This document shows, one piece after another, positions 6,545 through 14,934 of a DNA stretch of 18,072 nucleotides. Where the stretch lies: the NCBI GenBank assembly GCA_002343185.1, contig DDRT01000011.1, positions 40,876 to 58,947 on the forward strand, read 5' to 3'. The number at the start of each line of letters is the position of its first letter. The stretch's first letter is position 1. A program made the translations under genes and the position numbers. This DNA comes from Deltaproteobacteria bacterium UBA2409 (lineage in GTDB: Bacteria > Bdellovibrionota_C > UBA2361 > DDRT01). The notes under the pieces were generated by a model. The model had not been told where the DNA came from and made no database searches. It saw nothing but the letters and a program-made list of their open reading frames with translations.

Positions 6545-6842
6545 ATAAACCCTGCGCGAATGAGTTTTGAGCTTGAAAAGCTCAAAACATATGAGCATAG
6601 CAGGGCTAGCGAGCTCTTGGCGTAGCCAAGGCGAGCAGCAGAAGATGCTAAACCCAGCGCTCAAAAAAAAAAAATTGTGCCTTAAATATCACTTAAACAT
6701 CCTTGATAGGGGAAGTTAAGGGTTCAAGCAATGCAGGGTTTATGTGTTATCTACGGCGCGGCTTGGCCAAGCCGCGCTCGCCCAAGCTACATTTGAATTT
6801 CTCGCTAGCGCTCAAAATTCAACTGCGCTGGGTTTATGATTA
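6545..6842. repeat. Composite of nested palindromes (second repeat family)
   Basis: This gene-free stretch is full of inverted repeats. ATAAACCCTGC (6545-6555) is inverted at 6733-6743. TAAACCCAGCGC (6649-6660) is inverted at 6825-6836. GTTTTGAGCTT (6564-6574) forms an 11-bp hairpin with 6578-6588 around GAA. A perfect 22-bp palindrome with half-site GCGCGGCTTGG fills 6756-6777. TTGAATTT/AAATTCAA flank 6793-6822. AGCGCTCAAAA occurs twice (6656, 6807). Similar 18-19-base direct repeats (GGGTTTATG..TTATCTA) start at 6736 and 6830, and the last runs into the stop codon of the Omp85 gene. It also holds a run of 12 As (6663-6674). I see no coding gene here. Confidence 0.6.
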
Positions 6843-8549
6843 TCTATCAAACCCAACAGCTACGTTTGCAGCCTCATCACCAAGAACAGTGCTTCGTAAA
6901 TTGGAATTAAAAACCTGACCTCCTGCTAATATCACCCTTATATCAAACCTTTTATCTTCTCCGTAATCACGAAGAGGAAGTGCAAAATCCACCCTCAATA
7001 CTCTACCCCCAGAAGACCTTGGAAAGGCAAATCTAAGACCTACTCCAACGTCAGCAAATAGATCATCCGAAATGAGTCTTGAGCCAGAGTTGGTACTCGA
7101 GCCTGCATCGAAAAAGGCGGCTGCACCTAAGCTGACCAATCTAAATACATCATCAGCGATATGAACACGTTGTTCAGCGTTATAAACAATTCGTTTATCC
7201 CCAGTGAAAGTTTTAGCCTCATACCCCCTAAGTCCTGAATCTGCCCCTAAAAGAAATTCCCTGTCTTTGTCTAGGTCAGAGCCGTAATCAAGGGTTAGAC
7301 CAGTTGCAAAGGTGTGGCGTCCAAGATTGAGGTCATAGAGCTGAACTAGTCCAAGAACATTAAAGTATCTGACTTCTGCTCTTATTAGTGAGTTTTCAAA
7401 TTCGCTCTCTGTATGTCTTGTAGATCCACCTATTTCCCCGAGTAAAAAGGAAGTTTTATTAAAGGATCTACCCTTCGCTATGTTAGCAGAAAATATATAG
7501 GCATCACGGTCAGAGCCCATAAATTCAGGAGCTATATGGGTTGAAACTGAAAAGTCAGTTCCCATGTTAAAATCCTGCTCACGATCGAATCTATCGATAT
7601 AGTTTCTTGAGATATATTCAGGGACTACACTTTCATAGGAGAAGATAGGTCCGGAGAATTTTCGATTTTCAGGCAAAAGGTCAGGATTATACGGTACATC
7701 ACCTGGATCTAAGTCTAGATTTTCGTAATCTTCGAGGACGGGAGGTCTAAACTCTGCCTCTTCATACCTGTACCCGAGCGAATAACGCTCAACTCTTTCT
7801 TTTGCTTCTCCCATAGAATGGGTGTAGCGACCTTGAAATGAACTTAAATCCTGGCCAAAAATCTGCCTTTCATCTCCGTCTTTAAAGAGTCTTCCGACTG
7901 TATCACCAACCGATGCTCTTAAATCCCAAGAGTACTCATCGTAAAGGCTTCTAAAAGGCTTTCCAAAGCCAAATTCACCCCGTTTGCCATCGTTTCTATC
8001 GAATAGTGCTACTAAGAGCTGATAGTCCGAGTTCCAGATTCTAGGATCCTGATAAACCATCTCTATTGATTCTCTGTTATCTTCCTCACGGTAGAGAAAC
8101 TCCCCCCGTTTTCCATAACCCAAGATATTACTTTCTGAGATTCCAAACTCTAAAGTTTCATTCCCAGTACCTGAGCTAAATGAGATCTGTGGTAACAGAG
8201 TCCAGGTGTCTTGAACTGATACAAGTAGATCTACTTCGCTTCCTCCAATAGGAGTTGCAGTAATTTTGGCTTTTCTAACATATCTAATTGCTCTTAAAAC
8301 CCTTTCAGTTTCAGCGATTCTAAAAGGATCGCAGGTATCCCCCTCCTTAAATAACAACTCCCGTTTTATTACCGATTCTTTAGTATTGGTCTTATATTTA
8401 TTAACTGTCCTATATAGCCACTCTAAGTCAGTGTCATCGAAAACGTCCAAAACCTGGATATTAATGTTACGAATCGCTTCGCCATTACATATTGGGGGAT
8501 CTTCAGATAATGCTAAAGTTGAAAAAAGTAGGATCAAGAAGAGTCTCAT
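6840..8549 (-). CDS. Omp85/BamA-TamA family outer-membrane barrel protein with one POTRA domain
   Basis: 569 aa. A signal peptide (about 1-16, MRLFLILLFSTLALSE) is followed by one POTRA-like domain (about 22-115) with 'FKEGDTCDPFRIAETERVLRAIRYV' and 'VDLLVSVQDTWTLLPQ'. Cys21 and Cys73 could form a disulfide. From about 120 on, the protein is alternating polar/hydrophobic barrel sequence (for example LEFGISESNILGYGKRGEFL). The family loop-6 motif appears as 'GLRGYE' at 439-444. A beta-signal-like end (FDIRVILAGGQVF) falls at 535-547, followed by an extra 22 residues, which is unusual. BamA itself has five POTRAs, so this is a paralogue, more like single-POTRA TamA-like or export pores; its substrate is unknown. 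Divergent from the acyl-CoA dehydrogenase gene. Confidence 0.88.
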   Translation of the reverse strand: MRLFLILLFSTLALSEDPPICNGEAIRNINIQVLDVFDDTDLEWLYRTVNKYKTNTKESVIKRELLFKEGDTCDPFRIAETERVLRAIRYVRKAKITATPIGGSEVDLLVSVQDTWTLLPQISFSSGTGNETLEFGISESNILGYGKRGEFLYREEDNRESIEMVYQDPRIWNSDYQLLVALFDRNDGKRGEFGFGKPFRSLYDEYSWDLRASVGDTVGRLFKDGDERQIFGQDLSSFQGRYTHSMGEAKERVERYSLGYRYEEAEFRPPVLEDYENLDLDPGDVPYNPDLLPENRKFSGPIFSYESVVPEYISRNYIDRFDREQDFNMGTDFSVSTHIAPEFMGSDRDAYIFSANIAKGRSFNKTSFLLGEIGGSTRHTESEFENSLIRAEVRYFNVLGLVQLYDLNLGRHTFATGLTLDYGSDLDKDREFLLGADSGLRGYEAKTFTGDKRIVYNAEQRVHIADDVFRLVSLGAAAFFDAGSSTNSGSRLISDDLFADVGVGLRFAFPRSSGGRVLRVDFALPLRDYGEDKRFDIRVILAGGQVFNSNLRSTVLGDEAANVAVGFDR

Positions 8550-8589
8550 TGCTTAGTCAAATCTAACCTCTTCGTGGTACAGGCAAAAG

Positions 8590-8609
8590 ATCATATCGCC
8601 CTCTATGAT
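8590..8609. promoter_or_regulatory. Candidate operator in the divergent Omp85 / acyl-CoA dehydrogenase spacer
   Basis: ATCATA (8590-8595) and TATGAT (8604-8609) form a 6-bp inverted repeat with an 8-bp spacer in the 84-bp region between the two divergent starts. TATGAT could also serve as a -10 element for the + strand gene. No clear -35 is visible for either direction. Weak evidence. Confidence 0.22.
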
Positions 8610-8633
8610 AAAAATACTGTACACTTAGTTTTT

Positions 8634-10343
8634 ATGAGCAAAGTAAAGGGGCTTTTTTTAGGACAGACCCCTTCCATATTTCCATATCCTAAACCACTCT
8701 CAAAAGACGAAGAGACTCTTAGACTAGTTATTGAGTCGATAGATAAGTTTTTAGATGAGCAAAAAGAGGAGCTTGCTTCTCATGATAAGCATTCTTCACA
8801 ACCTGACGATTATATTCAGGCATTAAGAGAGCTAGGGCTATTTGGAGTTATAATACCAGAAGAGTATGGGGGTATCGGACTTAGTAATGCAGGGTACTCG
8901 CGAGTTCTCCAACAAGTTGCAAGGCACGATGGCTCGACCTCCCTTACAGTAGGTGCTCATAGTTCTATTGGGATGAAGGGGCTTTTACTATTTGGAAATG
9001 AAGCCCAAAAAGCAAAGTATCTCCCAAAACTTGCAACCGGAGAGTTTATCGCCGCATTCTGTTTAACAGAGCCAGGCTCAGGCTCGGATGCAGCCTCGAT
9101 TAAAACAGAAGCTAAAAAACAGCCTGATGGAAGCTGGATTTTAAATGGAGATAAGATCTGGATAACTAACGGCCCGATTGCTCAGTTTTTCACTGTGTTT
9201 GCACGTACCAACTCGGATGGTGGGCAGCTCTCCTGTTTTATAGTCGAGAGAGATCAAAAAGGAGTCTCTGTTGGCCCTAAAGAATCAAAGATGGGGATTA
9301 AAGCCTCAGCAACTTCAACAGTGGCTTTCTCTGATGTAGTTCTCCCACCAGAAGCTCTTCTTGGTGAAGAAGGCAAGGGATTTAAGATTGCGATGGAGAT
9401 CTTAAATAACGGACGAACTGGGCTTGGTGGTGGCTGTGTTGGTGCTATGAAGCGCGCTATCTCACTTGCAAGGGATCATGCAAATGAAAGAAAGCAGTTT
9501 GGTAAAGCAATCGGTGAATTTGCTATTATTAAAGAAAAGTTAGCCTTAATGACAGCAGCAGCTTTTGCTACAGAAAGCATTGTAGGAATAGTTGGGGATC
9601 TTATCGATTCAAGGGAAGAAGACTATTCACTTGAGGCAGCTATTTCGAAGATCTACGCCTCTGAAAGTCTTTGGATGGTTGGTAATGAAGCCCTTCAGAT
9701 AGCTGGTGGCACTGGATTTATGTCAGAGTATCCTTTTGAACGGATCGTAAGAGACTCCAGGATAAACTTAATATTCGAGGGTACTAATGAAATATTAAGG
9801 CTATATATTGCCCTTTCAGGGTTTAAGTATGCAGGAGATTATCTAAAAGGTGTTGGAAAAGGGGTAAGTGGTTTATTCCGAGATCCAATAAAAGGTTTCG
9901 GGGTAATGTATGATTATACACAGAAAAAAATCTCTGAGATGACTCCAATAGGTAGAGAAAGTTTTGAATTTCTACCTATTCCACTCCAAGAATATGGTGG
10001 CATCTTGGGAGCTTTATCAGCTCAGTTTGCAGGACAGGTTGAAAAAGTTGTTAGAACTTACGGGAATGGTGTTATCGGTCAGCAGCTTATTTCGAAACGA
10101 ATTGCAGATTCAGCAATCTCAATCTTTGTTGGCTTTGCAACATTAGCAAGAGTTGCAAGGCTTGTTGAAGAAAAAGGTGAGGATTCTTCTGCATTAGAGA
10201 TTAAAATAGCTCAGATTGTTATCAATACTTCAAAACGACTTGTAACTGAAAGACTCCGCGGATTAAGAGCAAATGATGATCCAAGCATTTTATCTTTAGG
10301 GGAAGAGATCCTTAAGGATGGATATAGATGGGATCTTTTTTGA
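8634..10343 (+). CDS. Acyl-CoA dehydrogenase, very-long-chain (VLCAD/ACAD9) type
   Basis: 569 aa FAD enzyme that oxidises acyl-CoA to trans-2-enoyl-CoA in beta-oxidation. The N-terminal helical domain contains 'LRELGLFGVIIPEEYGGIGLS' (65-84). The flavin/substrate signature 'FCLTEPGSGSDAASI' is at 142-156 and 'WITNGP' near 176. The C-terminal helices have 'ANERKQFGKAIGEF', 'QIAGGTGFM' and 'IFEGTNEILRLYIALSG', where Glu382 matches the catalytic base of VLCAD. The extra domain of about 170 residues after 395 is the hallmark of VLCAD/ACAD9-like enzymes, compared with about 380 aa for short-chain types. The frame is open from a GTG at 8574, but ATG 8634 starts the typical MSKVKGLFLGQ...FPYP leader. 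No ribosome-binding site is visible at either start, so a leaderless or very short leader is possible. Confidence 0.93.
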   Translation: MSKVKGLFLGQTPSIFPYPKPLSKDEETLRLVIESIDKFLDEQKEELASHDKHSSQPDDYIQALRELGLFGVIIPEEYGGIGLSNAGYSRVLQQVARHDGSTSLTVGAHSSIGMKGLLLFGNEAQKAKYLPKLATGEFIAAFCLTEPGSGSDAASIKTEAKKQPDGSWILNGDKIWITNGPIAQFFTVFARTNSDGGQLSCFIVERDQKGVSVGPKESKMGIKASATSTVAFSDVVLPPEALLGEEGKGFKIAMEILNNGRTGLGGGCVGAMKRAISLARDHANERKQFGKAIGEFAIIKEKLALMTAAAFATESIVGIVGDLIDSREEDYSLEAAISKIYASESLWMVGNEALQIAGGTGFMSEYPFERIVRDSRINLIFEGTNEILRLYIALSGFKYAGDYLKGVGKGVSGLFRDPIKGFGVMYDYTQKKISEMTPIGRESFEFLPIPLQEYGGILGALSAQFAGQVEKVVRTYGNGVIGQQLISKRIADSAISIFVGFATLARVARLVEEKGEDSSALEIKIAQIVINTSKRLVTERLRGLRANDDPSILSLGEEILKDGYRWDLF

Positions 10344-10354
10344 TGGGGGTGGAT

Positions 10355-10457
10355 CTTGGGGGTCAGGCCGCCCTATTGTTGCTTCATCTGATGGCGCGGA
10401 TGATAGATCCCTGACCAGACGGACGCTAGCACTTGGCCTCCCGGCCTGACCCCCAAG
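10355..10457. repeat. REP-like palindromic repeat, copy 2 (complete ends)
   Basis: CTTGGGGGTCAGGCCG (10355-10370) is perfectly inverted at 10442-10457, with a 71-bp middle. The middle holds CTGACCAGACGG (10411-10422), shared in form with the other two copies. GGTCAGG and CCTGACC give an inner stem. It lies between the 3' ends of two convergent genes (acyl-CoA dehydrogenase and lptG). No T tract follows, so it is a repeat element rather than a normal terminator, though it could stall or protect both transcripts. Confidence 0.75.
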
Positions 10458-10471
10458 TAGACTGACCCACA

Positions 10472-11563
10472 CTACCTCGGACTCTCTGCCCCAGCATTTA
10501 GTACCATCCCAATGAACAGCATTAGGCCGTTAGCAATCCATGCTGAAAAAATAGGTGGGATAAGCTCTGCTCTACCTAAAGCAACGCTAAATGAATGAAT
10601 CATAAAATAAGTAAAAGCGATTCCAAGTCCTAACAGAAATGGTAATGCCAAGTTAGTAGCTCTAACCTGTCTTACAACAAAGGCACAAGAAACAAATACA
10701 ACAACAAAGGAGACAAATGGGAAAGAAAGCTTTTCATATAGAGAAGCGTAAAGATGGCTTACGGTCAGGCCACTTTTAGATTGTTGATTCATAAAGCCCC
10801 GAAGCTCTCTAAAGCTCATTGTATCAGTCTCAATTTTACCACTAAAAAATTCTTTTGGGTTTCTCTGGGTGGGAAGGGGAAGTTTTTGGAAATCCTTTGT
10901 TAATAAGGGCTTTTTTCTTCTGAAAGAGAAATAGGAGACCTCTTCAGCATTCCACCCTAAGTCAGAATTTAGCCAAATTGCTTGATCGGCCAGCATTCTA
11001 CTTCTTATTCTGAAATCTTCAGAAACTCTAATCGCACTTACGCCGATTAGGGTTTTTGTAGAGGAGTTAAACGATTCTGCAGCAAAAAAATTCTCCCCTT
11101 CACGCCACCAGATGTTCTCTCTGCTGTAGATTCCTTTTTCATCTTTTTTCTGAATCTCAAGATTATAGATCTCTCTTAGTTTTCTTTGAGAAGTCGGAAC
11201 TACAGTTTCACTTAGCAAAATGGAGAATAGGCTTAAAAATAGGGTGAATCCTAAAATAGGCTTGGCTAGGCTTAAGATAGTAGTTCCTGAGCCTCTCATT
11301 GCGACTAGCTCTGAGTTTTTATGTAGTGTAGCAAAAGTAAATAAAGTTCCCCCAAGCACACTGATTGGCATCATAAGTACAAGTGTTTGTGGTATTTTGA
11401 GCGCGAAGTACATCAATGTAGTTAAAAAATCTGCATCCTCTGCTAAAATAGTATCAAGTCTTTCAGTAACATCGATTAATATAAAGAGTATTAGACACGC
11501 CGCTAGTATTATCGCAGTGTTGCGAAGAAACTGTCCCAGTAAATATCTTTCAAGAATCTTCAC
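10472..11563 (-). CDS. lptG: LPS export ABC transporter permease LptG
   Basis: 363 aa YjgP/YjgQ-family inner-membrane protein. Three N-terminal membrane segments (about 12-32, 50-80, 98-120) enclose the conserved cytosolic coupling motif 'NSELVAMRGSG' (about 82-92). A periplasmic domain of about 140 residues, the beta-jellyroll of this family, follows. Three more membrane segments (about 272-292, 300-322, 335-356) close it. With LptF it forms the LptB2FG core that pulls lipopolysaccharide from the inner membrane into the LptC-A-D bridge. Its ATG overlaps the lptF stop by 4 bases, showing translational coupling. It was called G rather than F because it is the second and shorter of the pair and starts 'MKILERYLLGQFLRNT', as LptG does. 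lptB is not in the window. Confidence 0.93.
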   Translation of the reverse strand: MKILERYLLGQFLRNTAIILAACLILFILIDVTERLDTILAEDADFLTTLMYFALKIPQTLVLMMPISVLGGTLFTFATLHKNSELVAMRGSGTTILSLAKPILGFTLFLSLFSILLSETVVPTSQRKLREIYNLEIQKKDEKGIYSRENIWWREGENFFAAESFNSSTKTLIGVSAIRVSEDFRIRSRMLADQAIWLNSDLGWNAEEVSYFSFRRKKPLLTKDFQKLPLPTQRNPKEFFSGKIETDTMSFRELRGFMNQQSKSGLTVSHLYASLYEKLSFPFVSFVVVFVSCAFVVRQVRATNLALPFLLGLGIAFTYFMIHSFSVALGRAELIPPIFSAWIANGLMLFIGMVLNAGAESPR

Positions 11564-12792
11564 TTGCGCTCCAGTATTAGATCAACTATCGAATTAACAC
11601 GCTCAGAGTTTAATAGTTTTATGCAATAAGCTGATGCTAAAATTCCAAGAACAGAAGGAACAAGAAATACCACCCAAGGTGGCATTTTCCCAGATTCAGC
11701 AAAGGCTGTTCCTATTGTTACAAAGCCAAAATATAAAGCAAAACATAGAAGCCCTAGACCTATCGACAGGGCTAGCCCCCAGGAGCGATGATGTCGCGGC
11801 GAAAAGACACCTAAGACTAACCCTAAGAAGGGAAAGAATGTTGCTGGAAGTGGGCTCATAAATCGTTTTGTGAGCTCGACAGAGAGTCTATTAAATCTTT
11901 TATTAAGCTCATCGAGGGAGATAAGCCTCCAGTTGGTTTTAAGCTCTAGCTCTGAAGGGGATCGCGAATCACTTGTAATATCTTGATTTATAATTCGAGA
12001 ACTAAGCTCATCTAAATTGGCTCTTATCTCATTTAACGGCATTTCTGTAGTCTGTTGTCCTCTTGTTGCTTCCTGACCTGAGTAGAGCTCCTCAGTATCA
12101 GTAATAATCTGATTCTGCTCGAAGTCAGTAAGTAGATAAGCACCCTCGATTATCTCATGAATAGAACCATCTTCAAGTAAAAAAGAAAGAGTTCTCGTCT
12201 TTGAATCAGATACAATTCTTCCAGTTTGTGCATTAATAATCTTCGATGTTTCGCCTCTTTTATCCTCTAGGAGCACTTTAGAAAGGACACCTGTCTTGTA
12301 GTCAATCTCACTTGCATAAAGAGTCAAAGCCCCAAGCTCTGAGAAAACTCCGGGATCGATCCCGGCTGTGGTTCTGGATCTTGCAATCTCGAAAAGTGTC
12401 TGCTGAAGAAGAGTTACGCCGGCAGGTTTTAAGTATAAAGATGTAAAACTATGAAATATGAAAACTATAGATGCAAAGATCGCTACCGGAATAGTCAGAG
12501 TAATAAATCGAATTCCGCTTCCTCTAAGAACTACTAGCTCGGAGTCTGATGAGAGTCTTGAAACCGCAAGGAGAACAGCCAAAAGTGCAGACAGAGGAAG
12601 TGCTATTTCGAGAAAAGGAGGGAGAACCGAGATAAAAACCTTTGCAATCTGCAAAGCTTCTACCCCTTTGTTGAAAATTAAATCGGTAAATCTCAGCATT
12701 CTGATTGAAACCAGAACAACAGAGAAGGCAAGTATTATAATTGAAAAGAATCCCAAGATCTCAGATAGTAAATAACGAGTGATTATCCTCAT
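11560..12792 (-). CDS. lptF: LPS export ABC transporter permease LptF
   Basis: 410 aa YjgP/YjgQ-family protein starting MRIITRYLLSEILGFFSII. It has three N-terminal membrane segments, the coupling motif 'DSELVVLRGSGIR' near residues 82-94, and a periplasmic part (about 125-310). Within that part 'LGALTLYASEID', 'GVLSKVLLEDKRGETSKIINAQTGRIVSD' and 'LSFLLEDGSIHEI' are recognisable strands of the LptF jellyroll. Three C-terminal membrane segments follow (about 320-395). It partners LptG in LPS extraction. A poorly conserved insert rich in Glu/Gln/Thr (about 215-290) links the jellyroll back to the membrane. It lies 24 bp after rpsU and runs into lptG with an ATGA overlap, so rpsU-lptF-lptG is probably one message. 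Confidence 0.93.
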   Translation of the reverse strand: MRIITRYLLSEILGFFSIIILAFSVVLVSIRMLRFTDLIFNKGVEALQIAKVFISVLPPFLEIALPLSALLAVLLAVSRLSSDSELVVLRGSGIRFITLTIPVAIFASIVFIFHSFTSLYLKPAGVTLLQQTLFEIARSRTTAGIDPGVFSELGALTLYASEIDYKTGVLSKVLLEDKRGETSKIINAQTGRIVSDSKTRTLSFLLEDGSIHEIIEGAYLLTDFEQNQIITDTEELYSGQEATRGQQTTEMPLNEIRANLDELSSRIINQDITSDSRSPSELELKTNWRLISLDELNKRFNRLSVELTKRFMSPLPATFFPFLGLVLGVFSPRHHRSWGLALSIGLGLLCFALYFGFVTIGTAFAESGKMPPWVVFLVPSVLGILASAYCIKLLNSERVNSIVDLILERK

Positions 12793-12816
12793 CTGAGATT
12801 CTCGTGATGTTTAGAT

Positions 12817-13080
12817 CTAAAAGGCGATACCTTTCTTTATTCGTGATTCTTCTTTTCTTGCTTTCTTTTGAGCTTCTTTAGCTTTTCTCTTTTTCTTTAC
12901 AGATGGCTTTTCGTAATAACGACGAGCTTTGAGCTCTTTAAAAATACCTTCCTTTATGAGCTTACGTTTTAAAACCTTCATGGCTTTTTCAACGTTACTA
13001 TCAACTATAACTTCAAGTGGCTGAGCTTTTGGACGCTCAGAGCTTTGTAAATAATCTTTCTTCTTTTCTTCGACTTCCAA
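12817..13080 (-). CDS. rpsU: 30S ribosomal protein S21
   Basis: 87 aa. The S21 core runs from 'PLEVIVDSNVEKAMKVLKRKLIKEGIFKELKARRYYEKPSVKKKRK', with the family's 'A...LKRK....GI..ELK.R.YYEKPS..RKRK' pattern, to a basic helical tail. About 20 residues (MEVEEKKKDYLQSSERPKAQ) extend the N-terminus beyond the usual start. The TTG at 13080 is the first possible start, since an in-frame TGA lies two codons upstream, and it has AGGTG at the right distance. S21 sits near the anti-Shine-Dalgarno end of 16S rRNA and affects initiation. It heads the lptF-lptG operon behind a good promoter. Confidence 0.9.
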   Translation of the reverse strand: MEVEEKKKDYLQSSERPKAQPLEVIVDSNVEKAMKVLKRKLIKEGIFKELKARRYYEKPSVKKKRKAKEAQKKARKEESRIKKGIAF

Positions 13081-13109
13081 GTTTCACCTATTTCTTTTAA
13101 GACTGCGAA

Positions 13110-13137
13110 ATTATACGGATTTTTCAATTAGAGTAAA
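13110..13137 (-). promoter_or_regulatory. Sigma70-type promoter of rpsU-lptF-lptG
   Basis: Read on the minus strand, TTTACT (13137-13132), a 16-bp spacer and a perfect TATAAT (13115-13110) lie 30 bp before the rpsU start. This would give a leader of about 20 bases. A consensus -10 box fits a ribosomal-protein gene. Confidence 0.6.
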
Positions 13138-13204
13138 CACTCTAGCCTAAAAAACCCATCAAAACCTAAAGTTAATCATTAAATAGCGACGATAACCCTC
13201 CGAA

Positions 13205-14917
13205 GTGGCTCTGTTTATTGCACTTTTTATGATTTCACTGTCTTTGGCTGATAGCTACGACATTGGAACTCCAACGGTAGTAAATCTGTACGTTAATGAG
13301 ACAACAGGTTCCGATTCAAATTCTGGAACTTCAAGCTCTAGTCCCTTTAGAACTATTACTGCTGCTTGGAATCAGATTCCAAGAGGATCTCCTCTTAGTG
13401 TTGGGTATAAGATAAACCTTCTGAGTGCAGAGCACACACTTATGCCTCATTACTGGGAGGAAAGGTACGGAACTTTCAATCATCCAATCATCATATCCGG
13501 TTCTGGTAACACAGTGTTAACGGGAGATATGAACGTTTATGATGTTAGATATCTTTATGTTACAGACCTTACTATAAGACCTGGTGGAGATGCGTTTCAT
13601 TGTGAAAAGTGTGATCACGTTCTTCTTAAAAACGTAACCTTAGATGGTGGAAGTGGCGCACATGAAACCCTAAAGGTAAACCAATCACAGTATTTTTATA
13701 TTGAGAACAGCGATATTGGCGGAGCAGGGGACAATGCAGTAGATTTTGTTGCCGTTCAGTACGGCCATATAAGAAATACAAAAATTCATGATGCAGGAGA
13801 CTGGTGTTTATATTTAAAAGGTGGCTCATCTTATTTTACTGTTGAAGGAAATAGGATCTACAACTGTGGAACCGGTGGGTTCACAGCAGGGCAAGGGACT
13901 GGCTTTGAATTTATGACATCACCATGGCTTCACTATGAAGCTTATGACCTTAAATTTATAAATAATCTGGTTTATGACACTGAAGGAGCATGCTTTGGTG
14001 TAAATGGAGGGTACAATATTTTAATAGCTCACAATTCATGTGCAAGAGTTGGCTCAAGAAGCCACGTTGCTGAGGTAGTCTTTGGACTGCGCTCATGTGA
14101 TGGAGATGCTTCGGCATGTGAATCAAGAAGGCTATTAGGAGGATGGGGGATAAACACGATAGGAGATCCAGGCGTTCAACCTATTCCGAATCGAAATGTT
14201 TTTATCTACAACAATTTAATAATTAACCAAACAGCAAGTGCGTGGCAACATTTAGCGATCTATGGCCCAAGAACTCCACATGCTAGCTCAAATATTCCTA
14301 GTCCTGCTAGAACAGATACAAATCTTTTAATTAAGGGGAATATTATCTGGAATGGATCATCCTCTCATCCCTTAGGTGTCGAAGATAGTAGTGAGGGGTG
14401 CAGAAATGATAGCTGTAACGAGACACAGCTTAGAGCAGATAATCATATTAACACTTTTGAGCCAGATGTTGTGGATCTAAATTCAAATGACCTAAGGCCA
14501 CTATCAGGACTACTTGGAATCACAGGAGTAGTGATACCAAGTTTCCCTGGGGGAGACAGAGTCTTGGCGCCATTGGCTCCAGTAGGAGATCTAACAAATC
14601 TGGTTTTAAAAGATCGAAGTGGACAGTCCCGTGGATCGACCAGAGTTATAGGTGCTTATAGCTCAACAGATGCACCGCTTGATCAGGTTAGCCCCAGTAT
14701 AACAAGAGCAAGATGTATAGTTCGAAATGGCAGGTTCACATATAAGGTTAAAGCATCGCATCCAAGTGGAATTTCAAGGGTTCAGGTAGGGCAAAAACTG
14801 CTCACTCTAAGAGGGGATCTTTACAAAAGAACTCTCAGAAAACGAAGGGGATTTGCAACAGCGTATAGTGTGGATGGAGGATCGGCTCGAAGAAGAGTGT
14901 CTTTCATTTATCGGTAG
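13205..14917 (+). CDS. Secreted right-handed parallel beta-helix protein
   Basis: 570 aa. A signal peptide (about 1-15, MALFIALFMISLSLADS) leads into 'LYVNETTGSDSNSGTSSSSPFRTITAAWNQI'. This is the DUF1565-like entry motif ('YV...GsDsN.GT...PF.TI..A') common in beta-helix polysaccharide lyases and surface proteins. From about 90 to 390 there are repeated coil-like rungs, for example 'LYVTDLTIRPGGDAFHCEKCDHVLLKNVTLDGG', 'YFYIENSDIGGAGDNAVDF', 'YFTVEGNRIYNCGTGGF' and 'LKFINNLVYDTEGACFGVNGGYNILIAHNSC'. Paired cysteines suggest disulfides and an extracytoplasmic site. The last 80 residues look like a small separate beta domain. The start is GTG 13205, because the upstream frame is closed by TAA and the GTG is needed for a full signal peptide. 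No catalytic residues can be assigned. 17 bp before srkA. Confidence 0.85.
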   Translation: MALFIALFMISLSLADSYDIGTPTVVNLYVNETTGSDSNSGTSSSSPFRTITAAWNQIPRGSPLSVGYKINLLSAEHTLMPHYWEERYGTFNHPIIISGSGNTVLTGDMNVYDVRYLYVTDLTIRPGGDAFHCEKCDHVLLKNVTLDGGSGAHETLKVNQSQYFYIENSDIGGAGDNAVDFVAVQYGHIRNTKIHDAGDWCLYLKGGSSYFTVEGNRIYNCGTGGFTAGQGTGFEFMTSPWLHYEAYDLKFINNLVYDTEGACFGVNGGYNILIAHNSCARVGSRSHVAEVVFGLRSCDGDASACESRRLLGGWGINTIGDPGVQPIPNRNVFIYNNLIINQTASAWQHLAIYGPRTPHASSNIPSPARTDTNLLIKGNIIWNGSSSHPLGVEDSSEGCRNDSCNETQLRADNHINTFEPDVVDLNSNDLRPLSGLLGITGVVIPSFPGGDRVLAPLAPVGDLTNLVLKDRSGQSRGSTRVIGAYSSTDAPLDQVSPSITRARCIVRNGRFTYKVKASHPSGISRVQVGQKLLTLRGDLYKRTLRKRRGFATAYSVDGGSARRRVSFIYR

Positions 14918-14934
14918 TGTAGAGTGGCTCCTTA

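Noticed and set aside
6309..6548. A 79-aa + strand frame over the Lys/Ala-rich gene
   Set aside because: It reads through both perfect terminators and is a frame-shifted reading of the Lys/Ala codons. The 34-aa frame has the ribosome-binding site and ends before the terminators.
6663..6674. Run of 12 As as a terminator for the minus-strand Omp85 gene
   Set aside because: Read on the minus strand it is a T tract, but no stem lies directly before it.
6703..6918. A 71-aa + strand frame
   Set aside because: It runs through the palindrome patch into the antisense of the Omp85 gene, with no ribosome-binding site.
8574..8633. Upstream GTG start for the acyl-CoA dehydrogenase
   Set aside because: The extra 20 residues do not look like the family and would use the promoter region. 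ATG 8634 fits better, although neither has a ribosome-binding site.
10757..10770. GGTCAGGCC word inside lptG, similar to the repeat core
   Set aside because: Only nine bases match, it is within a conserved coding region, and no palindromic partner is nearby.
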